Origin: Acidobacteriota bacterium
GTDB lineage: Bacteria; Acidobacteriota; Thermoanaerobaculia; Multivoradales; JAGPDF01
DNA length: 32,459 nucleotides
Direction: 5' to 3'
Assembly (NCBI GenBank): GCA_011525905.1
Contig: WYBK01000053.1
Span: 1 to 32,459 of the forward strand
Shown: positions 1 to 8,167 of the stretch, piece by piece
Layout: each line of letters opens with the position of its first letter
Numbering within the stretch: the stretch's first letter is position 1
The notes under the pieces: model-generated
Told to the model about the DNA's origin: nothing
Database searches by the model: none
The model's input: only the letters and a program-made list of their open reading frames with translations
Program-made: the position numbers and the translations under genes

Positions 1-22
1 CTGTCCGCGCCTCGCGACGCGC

Positions 23-46
23 CCCGGAGGGCTTCGGGGCTCCGGG
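23..46 (-). terminator. GC-rich hairpin after DUF4388 gene
   Basis: A 7-bp perfect inverted repeat (CCCGGAG / CTCCGGG) with a 10-nt loop abuts the stop codon of the minus-strand gene that ends at 47. There is no T-tract, so an intrinsic terminator is only a possibility. The remaining bases 1-22 show nothing I can call. Confidence 0.3.
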
Positions 47-1396
47 TCAGTCGAGCAGGACGAGCGGAACGTCGACCTCTTCGCGCAGGTCGGCGAAGAA
101 GGCCGGATCGAGCAGGAAGTCGCCGGCCACGCCCTCCGTCTGCACTCGCTCGGGCTCCTGCTCCCCCGCGAGGGCCTCGAGGCGATAGGTCTGCTCCTCG
201 GGCACCAGTCGGAGCTCGCGCCCCTCGGCGTCGCTCGCCATCCGCCCGGGCAGGAGGCCGCGCTGGATCAGGTCCTCCAGGGAGGGCGGATAGCTCCCCT
301 CCACCTGGTAGACGGTGCGGGCCGCCCGGTCGATCGCCTCGAGGCGGGCCAGCCGCCGCTGCCGCGCGAAGGCTTCGCGCGCCTCGTGCTGACCCGGGAA
401 GGGGAGGACCGTGGCGACCGGCCGCATCGTGGCGAACAGAGGCAGGAGCAGGGCGGCCGCGAGCGCGACGATCGAGCCCAGACGGGCCCCCCGCGCCGCG
501 GCGAACGGGTCCGAAACGACCGCCGGACGCACGATCGTGGCGGTCGCTGCGGGCTCGAACGCCGGCGCGGGGTGCGCTCCCGAGGCCGTCGACTCGAGCT
601 CGACCCGGCGCTCGGGCTCGGGGGGCGGGGCGGCCGGCGGCGGCTCCCCCACGGGCCGCACCAGCCCGGCCTTGAGCAGGCGGTAGAGCGCGTAGAGGGT
701 CTTGTAGTCGCCGAGACCCGTCTCCTCGGCGAGGGCCTGGGCGACCGTGCGGCCGTCCAGCCGGTCGAGCACCACCTGCTCGTCCGGCGTGATCCAGACG
801 ATCGAGGGATCGCTCGCCTCGGCCTCCTCCTGCCAGCCGCCGACGCGGACCCGGCGCCCCCAGTCGGCGCGCTCGTAGGCGACGAAGCCGTGCGGCAGGG
901 TCCCCGACATCGTGCCTTCGCCCATCAGGTCGCCGATCGAGCGCAGCAGCACCTCTTCGACGGAGATCGGCAGGACACCCGCCTCGTAGGAGACCTCCTC
1001 GCCGCTGTAGAACTTGAAGTCCCCCTCCCGCCAGCGCAGCACCTGGAGGAGCAGCCGGTAGGTCTGCAGCCGCAGCGCTTCGAGCAGCTGCTCGCGGCTG
1101 AGCACCCCGCGGCGCACCAGGAGCTCCGAGAGCCGCTCGCCGCTCGTCCGGTGCTCTTCGAGCAGCCGGGCGAACTCCTGCGGTGCGATGACTCCCTGGC
1201 TGGCCAGGACCTCGCCCAGGGCGTCCTCGAAGTTCTGGTTCAGGGCGTCGGCGGCGACGATCTCGCCGCGCAGGAAGGAGACCGCCAGGATGTCCTGCTC
1301 CCCCTGGACGGTGAGAATGCCGGTCTTCTGCTGCTGCGAGACGACCTGCAGGATGTCGGGCAGCGCGAAGAGCCGGAGATCCCCCTCGAGCGCCAC
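47..1396 (-). CDS. DUF4388 (PATAN) protein with membrane segment and pseudopilin-like C-terminus
   Basis: This 449-aa protein opens with a DUF4388/PATAN-type domain (about residues 2-155, beginning ALEGDLRLFALPDILQ). Such domains occur in bacterial signalling proteins, often linked to gliding or c-di-GMP responses. Residues 195-250 look like a winged-helix segment. A Pro/Ala-rich linker follows, then one membrane helix at about 306-325. The tail at about 340-410 (RTVYQVEGSYPPSLEDLIQRG) resembles the C-terminal part of type II secretion/pilin-like proteins. I chose the GTG start at 1396 because it lies 10 nt after the stop of the upstream gene and begins exactly at the conserved domain; reading further upstream is only a shadow of that gene. 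It is the last gene of a three-gene operon. Its precise role is unknown. Confidence 0.85.
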   Translation of the reverse strand: MALEGDLRLFALPDILQVVSQQQKTGILTVQGEQDILAVSFLRGEIVAADALNQNFEDALGEVLASQGVIAPQEFARLLEEHRTSGERLSELLVRRGVLSREQLLEALRLQTYRLLLQVLRWREGDFKFYSGEEVSYEAGVLPISVEEVLLRSIGDLMGEGTMSGTLPHGFVAYERADWGRRVRVGGWQEEAEASDPSIVWITPDEQVVLDRLDGRTVAQALAEETGLGDYKTLYALYRLLKAGLVRPVGEPPPAAPPPEPERRVELESTASGAHPAPAFEPAATATIVRPAVVSDPFAAARGARLGSIVALAAALLLPLFATMRPVATVLPFPGQHEAREAFARQRRLARLEAIDRAARTVYQVEGSYPPSLEDLIQRGLLPGRMASDAEGRELRLVPEEQTYRLEALAGEQEPERVQTEGVAGDFLLDPAFFADLREEVDVPLVLLD

Positions 1397-1406
1397 GGCC
1401 GCGACC

Positions 1407-3164
1407 CTACTCCGCCTCTCCGGCGAGCTCGGCGCGCACGCGCGCCGCGACGTAGAGGAGCAGGCCCGCGACGGCGACCCAGACGGGCAGCGTGCGGCCG
1501 GGCAACGGTCCGACGGGCACTTCGACGCCGAAGCCGCCGATCGCCGGCAGGAGAGCCAACGTGGCCAGCAGCAAAAGCGTGCCGAAGGCGGCGAACCCCT
1601 GTCCGAGCTCGAGCCGCGACAGCGGCGGGAGCAGTGCGCGCAACCAGCGCGATGCCGCCGACGCGCTCCAGGGGAGCCAGTCGGCGGGCTCGCCGTAGCC
1701 GCGGCGCCGCCGCACGAGGTGGAGCGCGACCGCCGCCAGGGCCGCACCGAGCGCCGCGGCGAGCGAGCCCCAGCGGCGGACGGCGCCCGCACCGGCGCGG
1801 TCGGGTTCCTGCCCGGCCCAGAGCTGCGCCAGGCGCGCGCGGATCTCGGGCTCGCGCGCCAGCGAGCCGTTGAAGGTCAACACCCGGTTCGGGTTCGGGG
1901 TCTTGACCCACTCGTCCACCCGGTCGGCGTCGATCTCCTTGGCGCGCGCCAACGCCGCGGTCGAGTCGTCGAACAGGTAGGACTCCGAGTAGCCGAGGCT
2001 GAGATTGAAGTAGGCGGCCGCCGAGGGGGGCGAGAGAAGGGTGGCCGCCTGGAACGACTCGTTGGCCCGCGCGTAGTCGCCCTTGCGGAAGGAGTAGGCG
2101 CCGAGATTGAGCAGCGCCGCCGCGTTCTCCGGCTCGGCGGCGAGCACGGCCGCGTAGAGGCCGCGGGCGATCTCCCACTGCCCGAGGGTGCGGTGGCAGT
2201 CGGCCAGCAGCTCGAGGGCCGCCGGTTCGTCGGGCAGCGCCGACTTGACCACGGCGAGGTCGGAAAAGATCCCGCCGTAGAGACGCCCTTCGCGCAGCGC
2301 GGAGATCGCCCGCACCGGAGGGGATTGCGCGATGGCGAGGCGCTCGACCTCGCGGTCGGCGACCATCGGCGCGACGCCGACGACCAGCCAGGCGAGCGCC
2401 GTCACGATGCGCTCGCTGCGTCCGAGATAACCCCAGAGTAGGATCGACCAGAGCAGCAGGAGCAGCAGGGGCCCCGACGGCAGGAAGAGCGGTCCGACCA
2501 GCAGCGCGAGGGTGAGGCCGCGCGCGACGCCCCGGCCGAGGCGCGCCGCGAGCCACCCCTCGAGGTCGCGGAACAGCGCGCTGCCGCGAATCGCGATCGC
2601 GAAGAGCACGAAGAGACCGCAGGCGACCAGCAGCACGGCGAGCCCCCAGAGGCGCAGCCCGGCGAGCAGCGCCTCGCGGTGGGGCGAGGCGAGCAGCCGG
2701 CGATAGCCTTCGAAGGCGGCGCTCACCGCTTCGCCGCCGCGCCCCTCGGCGCGCGCCACGCGGGCCCGCGCGAAGGCGATCTCCGGCCGGCCCGGGTCGA
2801 ACTGCTCGGCCGCCGCCAGCACCCAGCGGGCGCGTTCGACCTCCCCGGCGCGCGCCGACTCGAGCGCGCGCGCCATGGCGGCGAGCGAGAAGTCGGAGAC
2901 CCGAACGAAGCCGACCTGCCGCACGGTCGAGGCGATCTGCCGCTGCTCTTCGGCGGCGCGCTCCTGGCTCCCCTGCAGGTAGGCGCCAGTCCACTGCAGC
3001 CACTCCTCCTGGAGCCGCTTGAGCGACTGCTGGACGCTGCGGGTCAGCTCGATTCCGGCGGCCGAGACACCGCTCGCCTGCGCGCCCGCCGGACCGGCGG
3101 CCGCGAGAGCGAGCATCAGCGCGAGCGCGAGCGCTCGGCCCCGATCACCCCCGCTTCTGCACAT
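1407..3164 (-). CDS. Secreted/membrane TPR-repeat protein
   Basis: This protein of about 585 aa has an N-terminal signal peptide (hydrophobic run ending GPAGAQA), a coiled or helical N-terminal region, and two hydrophobic segments around the middle (LLVACGLFVLFAIAI and a long leucine-rich run). Several tetratricopeptide repeats follow (for example the LLNLGAYSFRKGDYARANES unit), then a C-terminal membrane region with three predicted helices. TPR proteins scaffold protein complexes; no catalytic motif is visible. The ATG at 3164 sits inside the end of the preceding DUF1844 gene (20-nt overlap) and leaves a full-length signal peptide. An in-frame start at 3206 is possible but adds a Cys-rich stretch that is unlikely to be real. 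The gene is in an operon with the DUF1844 gene and the DUF4388 gene. Confidence 0.8.
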   Translation of the reverse strand: MCRSGGDRGRALALALMLALAAAGPAGAQASGVSAAGIELTRSVQQSLKRLQEEWLQWTGAYLQGSQERAAEEQRQIASTVRQVGFVRVSDFSLAAMARALESARAGEVERARWVLAAAEQFDPGRPEIAFARARVARAEGRGGEAVSAAFEGYRRLLASPHREALLAGLRLWGLAVLLVACGLFVLFAIAIRGSALFRDLEGWLAARLGRGVARGLTLALLVGPLFLPSGPLLLLLLWSILLWGYLGRSERIVTALAWLVVGVAPMVADREVERLAIAQSPPVRAISALREGRLYGGIFSDLAVVKSALPDEPAALELLADCHRTLGQWEIARGLYAAVLAAEPENAAALLNLGAYSFRKGDYARANESFQAATLLSPPSAAAYFNLSLGYSESYLFDDSTAALARAKEIDADRVDEWVKTPNPNRVLTFNGSLAREPEIRARLAQLWAGQEPDRAGAGAVRRWGSLAAALGAALAAVALHLVRRRRGYGEPADWLPWSASAASRWLRALLPPLSRLELGQGFAAFGTLLLLATLALLPAIGGFGVEVPVGPLPGRTLPVWVAVAGLLLYVAARVRAELAGEAE

Positions 3165-3594
3165 AGCGCAGGCGCAGCCGGTAGAGCACGTCCTCGAGGA
3201 CGGCATGCTCCTGAGCCGATAGGTTGCCGGCCGTCCGCTTGCGAAGCAGGTCGAGCAGGTCGATGTGGAAGCGCGCCGCCTCCAGGTTCTCGGCGCTCGA
3301 GCCGTCGGGCAGCGCGACGTCGCCCAGGTAGATCGACGCCGGTTCCGCCAACGCGCCGACCAGATCGAAGAAGCTCGGTCCGCCGAGCTCTGGCGGCGTG
3401 CCGGGCAGCTCGAGGCCGGGCGAGCGCTCCGCGGCCGGGGGCGGCTCGGAGGGCGCCGGCTCGGGCCGCGGCGCTTCGACGGCGGCCCCGGTGGCCGCCT
3501 CGGACACGCCGACTTCGATCTCCTGCTCGAACTCCTCCCGCAACCGCCCGTCGGGAGTGAACATCCGCTTGTCGGTGACCTTGATCTCGCTCAA
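3145..3594 (-). CDS. DUF1844 domain protein
   Basis: This 149-aa soluble protein starts MSEIKVTDKRMFTPDGRLR. A Pro/Ala/Glu-rich disordered linker (about 30-70) follows, then a helical DUF1844 domain (about 72-145) with the typical stretch FFDLVGALAEPASIYLGD and a conserved ENLEAARFHIDLLDLL helix. DUF1844 proteins are widespread in Acidobacteriota and Deltaproteobacteria-like lineages and their function is not established. It is the first gene of a minus-strand operon; its 3' end overlaps the next gene. It is divergent from mazG across a 112-nt gap. Confidence 0.88.
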   Translation of the reverse strand: MSEIKVTDKRMFTPDGRLREEFEQEIEVGVSEAATGAAVEAPRPEPAPSEPPPAAERSPGLELPGTPPELGGPSFFDLVGALAEPASIYLGDVALPDGSSAENLEAARFHIDLLDLLRKRTAGNLSAQEHAVLEDVLYRLRLRYVQKRG

Positions 3595-3648
3595 CCGGTG
3601 GGTTCCCTTCCGGCTCTCGTCGGCCTGCTCGCGCGGAGTCGATTGCAG

Positions 3649-3654
3649 ATTATG
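3649..3654 (-). promoter_or_regulatory. Candidate -10 element for DUF1844 operon
   Basis: CATAAT on the minus strand matches the sigma-70 -10 consensus at 5 of 6 positions and lies 54 nt upstream of the DUF1844 start. It sits in the only AT-rich patch of the divergent gap shared with mazG. No convincing -35 hexamer is seen at 16-18 nt spacing. Confidence 0.35.
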
Positions 3655-3706
3655 CTAACAAGCGCACTTCCACAGCGGCAAGCGCGCCCGCGCCGGACCC
3701 GAAGCC

Positions 3707-4531
3707 TTGGACGACCCTTCCGATCTCGCCGCCACCGATCTCGCCCGCCTCACCCGGCTGGTCGCGCGGCTGCGCGCTCCCGACGGCTGCCCCTGGGACC
3801 GCGAGCAGACGCTCTCCAGCGTGCGCGCCTACCTGCTCGAGGAGGCGCACGAGGCGGCGGCGGCGATCGACCGCGGGGAGCCGGAGGCGCTCTGCGCCGA
3901 GCTCGGCGACCTGCTCTTCCAGGCTGCGTTCGTCGGCCGGCTGGCCGAGGAGGGAGGCGCCTTCGGCCTGGCCGACGCGATCGAGAGGGCGCGCGCGAAG
4001 ATGATCGCTCGCCACCCGCACGTCTTCGGCGGCGAGGAGCTGGCGACCGCCGAGCAGGTGCGCGCCGCCTGGGAGCGCCGCAAGCTGCGCGAGGAGGGGA
4101 ACGGCCGCGCCTCGCTGCTCGACGGCGCGGTCGCCGCGACCCTGCCCGCGCTGCTCGCCGCCTACCGGGTCACCCAGAAGGCGGCGGGTGTCGGCTTCGA
4201 CTGGCCCGACGCCGCGGCGGTGCTCGACAAGCTCGACGAGGAGGTCGCCGAGCTGCGCGCGGAGCTCGCCGGCGGACCGCCCGAGGGCGAGCGCCTCGAG
4301 CGGATCGGAGCCGAGCTCGGCGACCTCCTGTTCACCGTCGCCAACCTGGCGCGCAAGCTCGAGATCGACCCGGAGGCCGCGCTCGCCGGCACGCTGCTGA
4401 AGTTCCGCCGACGCTTCGCCCACGTCGAACGGGAGCTCGCCGCCCGCGGCCGCCCGCTCGGCGAGGCCACCCTCGCCGAGATGGACGCGCTCTGGGGCGA
4501 GGCGAAGGCGCGCGAAGCGCCGCCAGAGTAG
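3707..4531 (+). CDS. mazG: MazG nucleoside triphosphate pyrophosphohydrolase
   Basis: This 274-aa protein of normal MazG length carries two tandem all-alpha MazG domains. The first has the PDGCPWDREQT motif followed by LLEEAHEAAAAI and ELGDLLFQ (the EExxE...ExxD metal-binding pattern). The second has LDEEVAELRAEL and ELGDLLFTVANLARK. The family hydrolyses NTPs and dNTPs to monophosphates plus pyrophosphate, cleaning nucleotide pools or lowering ppGpp-linked stress. I take the TTG at 3707 as the start; no in-frame ATG or GTG fits better and the family's conserved region begins about 20 residues later. It is a single gene, convergent with the next one. Confidence 0.93.
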   Translation: MDDPSDLAATDLARLTRLVARLRAPDGCPWDREQTLSSVRAYLLEEAHEAAAAIDRGEPEALCAELGDLLFQAAFVGRLAEEGGAFGLADAIERARAKMIARHPHVFGGEELATAEQVRAAWERRKLREEGNGRASLLDGAVAATLPALLAAYRVTQKAAGVGFDWPDAAAVLDKLDEEVAELRAELAGGPPEGERLERIGAELGDLLFTVANLARKLEIDPEAALAGTLLKFRRRFAHVERELAARGRPLGEATLAEMDALWGEAKAREAPPE

Positions 4532-4563
4532 CCGGGTCGGACCCCGCGGGCCGGGTCGGCGAA

Positions 4564-5550
4564 TCAGGGCTCGGCCTCGGCGCGCGCCCGCGCGCCGCTC
4601 CAGGCGCGCTGCAGGATCGGGTTGAGGCGGCGCAGCCGATTGCCGTCGTACTCGGCGATCCAGATCGACTCGCCGTCCCAAGCGACGCCCGAGAGGTACT
4701 CGATCTCGAGGCGGTCTCCTCCCGACCAGCGCGGGGCGCCCGTGGCGAGATCGAGGACGGTCAGCGAGTCGTCGAAAACGTCGGCGAACCAGAGGCGCCG
4801 TCCGTCCCAGGCGAGCCCCTGGCAGCCGACGCCCGGCGAGTCGTGGCGTTCCAGTTCGGCGAGCCGCGCGTCGAAGCGATAGAGATGGGCGGGGCGCGCT
4901 TCGTCCGCGGTGTTGCGCCGCGTGGCGCCCCAGTAGCCTCGCCCGTCCCAGACGAGGCACCCGAGCTGGTCCGGCGCGGTGCGCACTCTGCCGATGCGAT
5001 ACGAGACCGGGTCGAGGGTGACGAAGACCTGACCCTCGCGGCCGAACCAGGCGCCGTCGGCGACGGCCACCAGCTCGCGGCCGTTCCAGGCGAGCGCGTC
5101 GAGACTCATCCGCTGGTGGTAGGTCGGCTCGAGCACCGGCTGCTTGCTCACTCGCCAGCGCTCCCTGGGCCCGCGCTCGACCAGCATCAGCCCCCAGGGA
5201 TCGACGCGATTGCCGAGGACGAAGCGCTCGCCCGTCCAGACCGCGTTGAGCGGGTTGCCCGGCAGCTCGACGGCGACGTCGAAGAGCGCGCCCGGATCGA
5301 CCGGGCCGACCTGCGCGACGGCCTCGACCGGCTCGGCGTCGATCCAGGGGTCGAGGATGCGCGCGACGCGCGGCCGGATCTCGAGCCACCAGTAGACCGC
5401 GACCACCGCGAGCCCGAGAAGAACGCCGACCAGGACGGCGCAGCCGAGCCGCGGACGGGCGCGGCGGCCGGCCGCCACCGGTCTGCCGCAGGCGCGGCAG
5501 GCGAGCGCGCCCGCCCCGATCTCGGCGCCACAGGCTCGACAACGCAGCAT
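4564..5550 (-). CDS. Zinc-ribbon, single-pass membrane beta-propeller-like protein
   Basis: This 328-aa protein has a zinc ribbon at its very N-terminus (two CxxC knuckles: CRAC and CRAC, residues 4-22). One membrane helix (about 34-55, LGCAVLVGVLLGLAVVAVYW) follows, then a long extracytoplasmic part with repeated W-D/N-G blades (AVWTGERF, LAWNGRELVA, LVWDGRGYW, LAWDGRRLWF, VAWDGESIWI). These look like a glutamine-cyclotransferase or NHL-type beta-propeller. The ATG at 5550 places the first CxxC at residue 4; an upstream in-frame ATG at 5601 would only add a non-conserved extension. A GGCTAGAGT element lies 20 nt upstream. The gene is convergent with mazG and divergent from the next gene. The ligand or partner is unknown. 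Confidence 0.8.
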   Translation of the reverse strand: MLRCRACGAEIGAGALACRACGRPVAAGRRARPRLGCAVLVGVLLGLAVVAVYWWLEIRPRVARILDPWIDAEPVEAVAQVGPVDPGALFDVAVELPGNPLNAVWTGERFVLGNRVDPWGLMLVERGPRERWRVSKQPVLEPTYHQRMSLDALAWNGRELVAVADGAWFGREGQVFVTLDPVSYRIGRVRTAPDQLGCLVWDGRGYWGATRRNTADEARPAHLYRFDARLAELERHDSPGVGCQGLAWDGRRLWFADVFDDSLTVLDLATGAPRWSGGDRLEIEYLSGVAWDGESIWIAEYDGNRLRRLNPILQRAWSGARARAEAEP

Positions 5551-5570
5551 CGTCGCTCGAACTCGGAGGA

Positions 5571-5579
5571 ACTCTAGCC
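5571..5579 (-). promoter_or_regulatory. GGCTAGAGT, variant of the recurrent TGCTAGNNT motif
   Basis: The minus strand reads GGCTAGAGT ending 20 nt before the start codon at 5550. The spacing is nearly identical to that of the TGCTAG elements before the genes starting at 25072 and 29136, so it may be a -10 region. Confidence 0.35.
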
Positions 5580-5654
5580 CATCCCACTTTTCGGCCGGCA
5601 ACCGGCCGCGCCGCCGGAACCCCGACCGCGGCCGCCGCGTATCTCCCCGCGACC

Positions 5655-5660
5655 GGAGGT
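5655..5660 (+). promoter_or_regulatory. Strong ribosome binding site (GGAGGT)
   Basis: GGAGGT lies 6 nt before the ATG at 5667 and decides that start for the secreted propeller protein. Confidence 0.75.
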
Positions 5661-5666
5661 GACCGC

Positions 5667-7289
5667 ATGCCGAGTCTCGAGGCCCCGCGCGCCGCGCCGA
5701 AGCTCTTGCTCACGCTGCTCCTCTTCACCGGCCTCGTCGCGGCCGGCGAGCCGCGGCCGGAGCCCGCGCGCCAGCTCGCGGGCCGGGTGCTCGACGCCGA
5801 GGGCGCGCCGGTCGCCGGCGCGCTCGTCGTCGCTGCGCCGGTCGTCGCCGCGCCGCGGGGAGCCCCGCTGCGCCACGCCACTGCGACGGACGCGGAGGGC
5901 CGCTTCCGGCTCGAGCTCGCCTCGAGCGGCCCACACGCGGTCGCGCTCGCCGACCCCGACCATGCGAGCGCCGAGGTGACCGCAGCGCCCGGCGGCGGCG
6001 AGGTCCGGCTGCGCGCCGAGCCGCGGCCGCCCGCCGAGCGCGGCGCGCGCTCGGCCGAGTGGCTGGCGCTGCTCCCCGCGGGAGAGCGCAAGCGCTGGTT
6101 CCTGCTCGATTGCACCGGCTGCCACCAGTTCAACGAGACGCGCGCGCTCGCCCAGGGCGAGCCGCGCAGCGCCGCGCAGTGGGAGGCGGACGCCGCCCGC
6201 ATGCACGCGCAGTTCGGTCCCGGCTCCGGCTTTCCGATCCTCTCCGGACACCTCGTCGGCGCCGGGCTCGGCGAGTGGCTGCACGCCGCGGCGACCCGAC
6301 CGCGGACGCCGCTCGCGCTGCCCGAGATCGCCTCGGGCTTCACGCTGACCGAGTACGACCTGCCCGGGCCCGACCTGCCGCACGATCTCGCGGTCGACGC
6401 GCGCGGGCGGGTGCTGATCACCGGCATGTTCAGCGCGCGGATCCTGGTGCTCGATCCGGCGAGCGGCGCCGTCGAGAGCGTGCCGATCCCGGTCGCGCAG
6501 GCCAACCCGCGCGCTCTCGAGATCGACGGCGACGGCCGCTGGTGGGTGCTGCTGGGCGCCGCCCGGCGCGTCGCGCGCTACGATCCGGCGAGCGCCTCGT
6601 GGGCGAGCGCGCCGATCGGCATGTACGCCCACAGCCTGGCGCTCGACCGCGCCGGCGGCGTCTGGGCGAACGACCACTTCGCCCGCGCGGGCCTGCGGTT
6701 GGCGCGGGTCGCTCCGGGCGAGCCGCTCGCGGTCGCCGAACGGACCGGGCCGCCCTTCGCCACCGCCACCAAGGGGCCCTCGCCGATCCCCTACGAGCTG
6801 CGCGTGGCGCCCGACGGCCGCATCTGGACCTCGCTGCTCCACGGCAACGCGCTGATCGCGCACGACCCGGCAAGCGGCACCTTCGAACAGGTGACGCTCC
6901 CCGATCCCGATTCCGGCCCGCGGCGCTTCGACGTCGACGCGCGCGGCGACCTCTGGATCCCCGGCTACGCCTCCTCGACGCTCTACCGCTACTCGCCGGC
7001 GACGCGCGCCTTCGACCGTCACCCGCTGCCGATCGGCGACGCGCTCCCCTACGTCGCGCGGGTCGACCGGCGCGACGGCTCCGTCTGGGTCGGCACCGGC
7101 GCCGCCGACGCCCTCTTCCGTTTCGACCCGGCGACCGGCCGCTTCGCCGCCTATCCGGTGCCGACGCGCGGCGCCACGATGCGCCACCTGGCGATCGACC
7201 CGGCCCGCGGCGACGTCTGGATCGCCTACGGCGCCTCGCCGGCGATCCACCCGACGCGCATCGCGCGCCTGCGGCTCGCCGAGCCGTAG
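5667..7289 (+). CDS. Secreted CXXCH plus Vgb-like beta-propeller protein
   Basis: This 540-aa exported protein has a signal peptide (residues 1-26, LLLTLLLFTGLVAAGE). A carboxypeptidase-regulatory-like beta-sandwich follows (about 35-118, LAGRVLDAEGAPVAGALV). A short helical segment carries a single haem-c type motif CTGCH (C149, C152, H153). The C-terminal 330 residues form a propeller similar to virginiamycin B lyase/streptogramin lyase, with repeated LAVDARGRV, ALDRAGGVWAN, RVAPDGRIWTS and VDARGDLWIPGY blades. Vgb-type propellers are usually sensors or carbohydrate-binding domains in environmental bacteria; true antibiotic lyase activity should not be assumed. The CXXCH implies covalent haem if a cytochrome c maturation system exists. 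The start is fixed by a strong Shine-Dalgarno. The gene is convergent with tesA. Confidence 0.87.
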   Translation: MPSLEAPRAAPKLLLTLLLFTGLVAAGEPRPEPARQLAGRVLDAEGAPVAGALVVAAPVVAAPRGAPLRHATATDAEGRFRLELASSGPHAVALADPDHASAEVTAAPGGGEVRLRAEPRPPAERGARSAEWLALLPAGERKRWFLLDCTGCHQFNETRALAQGEPRSAAQWEADAARMHAQFGPGSGFPILSGHLVGAGLGEWLHAAATRPRTPLALPEIASGFTLTEYDLPGPDLPHDLAVDARGRVLITGMFSARILVLDPASGAVESVPIPVAQANPRALEIDGDGRWWVLLGAARRVARYDPASASWASAPIGMYAHSLALDRAGGVWANDHFARAGLRLARVAPGEPLAVAERTGPPFATATKGPSPIPYELRVAPDGRIWTSLLHGNALIAHDPASGTFEQVTLPDPDSGPRRFDVDARGDLWIPGYASSTLYRYSPATRAFDRHPLPIGDALPYVARVDRRDGSVWVGTGAADALFRFDPATGRFAAYPVPTRGATMRHLAIDPARGDVWIAYGASPAIHPTRIARLRLAEP

Positions 7290-7304
7290 CGCCCCGCCGG
7301 CGCT
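7288..7304. terminator. Short hairpin between convergent genes
   Basis: AGCGCC / GGCGCT form a 6-bp perfect stem with a 5-nt loop spanning the 14-nt gap between two convergent stop codons, so one hairpin could serve both strands. There is no T-tract on either side. Confidence 0.3.
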
Positions 7305-8086
7305 CAGCCGCCCGCGTCGATTCGCGGCTCGAGCAGCGGCGCGAGCGCCGCGGCGACCTGCGCGGCGACGCGGCGCTGCCCCTCGGGGTTCGGGTGGATG
7401 CCGTCGGGCAGGTTGAGCTCGGGGACCATCGCGACCCCCTCGAGCAGGAAGGGGAGCAGCGTCGCCCCCTCCTCGCGCGCGACGCGCGGATAGAGCTCGC
7501 GGAAAGCGCCGGCGTACTCGGGGCCGTAGTTGGTCGGTATCTGCTGTCCGGTCAGCAGAACCCGGGCGCCCGCCGCGCGCGCGCGCCTCACGATGGCGCG
7601 CAGGTTCGCCTCGAGCGCTTCGACCGGCAGGCCGCGCAGCCCGTCGTTGCCGCCGATCGAGACGACCACGACGTCGGGCTCCTGGGTGAGCAGCCAGTCG
7701 AGCCGCGCGAGCGCCCCGGCGCTCGTGTCTCCGGACACTCCGCCGTTGACCACCCGCACCGGCAGGTCGCGCGCCGCGAGCAGCTCGCCGACGACCGCCG
7801 GAAACGCCTGCTCCTCCGCCAGCCCGAATCCGGCGGTCAGACTGTCGCCGAGGAAGACGACGGCCGGGGCGTCCCCAGGCGCTGCCTGCAGCGGCGAGAG
7901 CCTCGCCGACTCTTCGACTCCCGCGGTCGTCTCGGAGGGGAGCGGCCCTGCGATCGACCGCGCCCCGGCCGCCGGTGCCGGGCGCTCCTCGCCGCCGCAA
8001 GCAGAGAGCGCGCCTCCGACGAGCGCCACCAGGAGGAGGCGGTTGGGCCAGGAGCGCGCCGAGCGGCGTCGAAACGGGACCTTCAT
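7304..8086 (-). CDS. tesA: GDSL-family arylesterase / acyl-CoA thioesterase I, lipoprotein form
   Basis: This 260-aa SGNH hydrolase is of the TesA type. Block I is GDSLTAGFGL (nucleophile about S82), block II NGGVSGDTSAG, block III SIGGNDGLRG, and block V DGIHPN supplies Asp and His. TesA-like enzymes hydrolyse acyl esters and thioesters. The N-terminus carries a lipoprotein signal with the lipobox LSAC (Cys30) followed by a Pro/Ala-rich linker, so the enzyme is probably membrane-tethered outside the cytoplasm, unlike the soluble periplasmic E. coli TesA. The ATG at 8086 gives a well-formed lipoprotein signal. It is divergent from ybbA-ybbP with an 81-nt gap, matching the gammaproteobacterial order. 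Confidence 0.9.
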   Translation of the reverse strand: MKVPFRRRSARSWPNRLLLVALVGGALSACGGEERPAPAAGARSIAGPLPSETTAGVEESARLSPLQAAPGDAPAVVFLGDSLTAGFGLAEEQAFPAVVGELLAARDLPVRVVNGGVSGDTSAGALARLDWLLTQEPDVVVVSIGGNDGLRGLPVEALEANLRAIVRRARAAGARVLLTGQQIPTNYGPEYAGAFRELYPRVAREEGATLLPFLLEGVAMVPELNLPDGIHPNPEGQRRVAAQVAAALAPLLEPRIDAGG

Positions 8087-8155
8087 CGGGCCGGAGCCTA
8101 GCCCATGCCAGAGACTCCGCTCGTTGCCGGGACAACCGGACGGGCGGCGGTCGCG

Positions 8156-8161
8156 TAGGAT
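8156..8161 (+). promoter_or_regulatory. TAGGAT: ribosome site or leaderless -10 before ybbA
   Basis: TAGGAT lies 6 nt before the ATG at 8168. It contains AGGA, a fair Shine-Dalgarno, and is also a 4/6 match to TATAAT. An identical TAGGAT sits 6 nt before the GTG at 26258. The two readings cannot be separated by eye. Confidence 0.3.
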
Positions 8162-8167
8162 CCTGCG

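Noticed and set aside
386-1873. Plus-strand open frames opposite the DUF4388 and TPR genes
   Set aside because: Low-complexity Arg/Gly/Ala translations opposite recognised domains; no ribosome site or family motif.
3707-4531. MazG as part of a mazEF-type toxin-antitoxin module
   Set aside because: MazG is a housekeeping pyrophosphohydrolase here. Neither mazE nor mazF is present next to it.
5667-7289. Virginiamycin B lyase (antibiotic resistance) annotation
   Set aside because: The propeller is Vgb-like, but the added CXXCH and beta-sandwich domains and export signal make resistance unlikely; similar propellers are common in soil bacteria.
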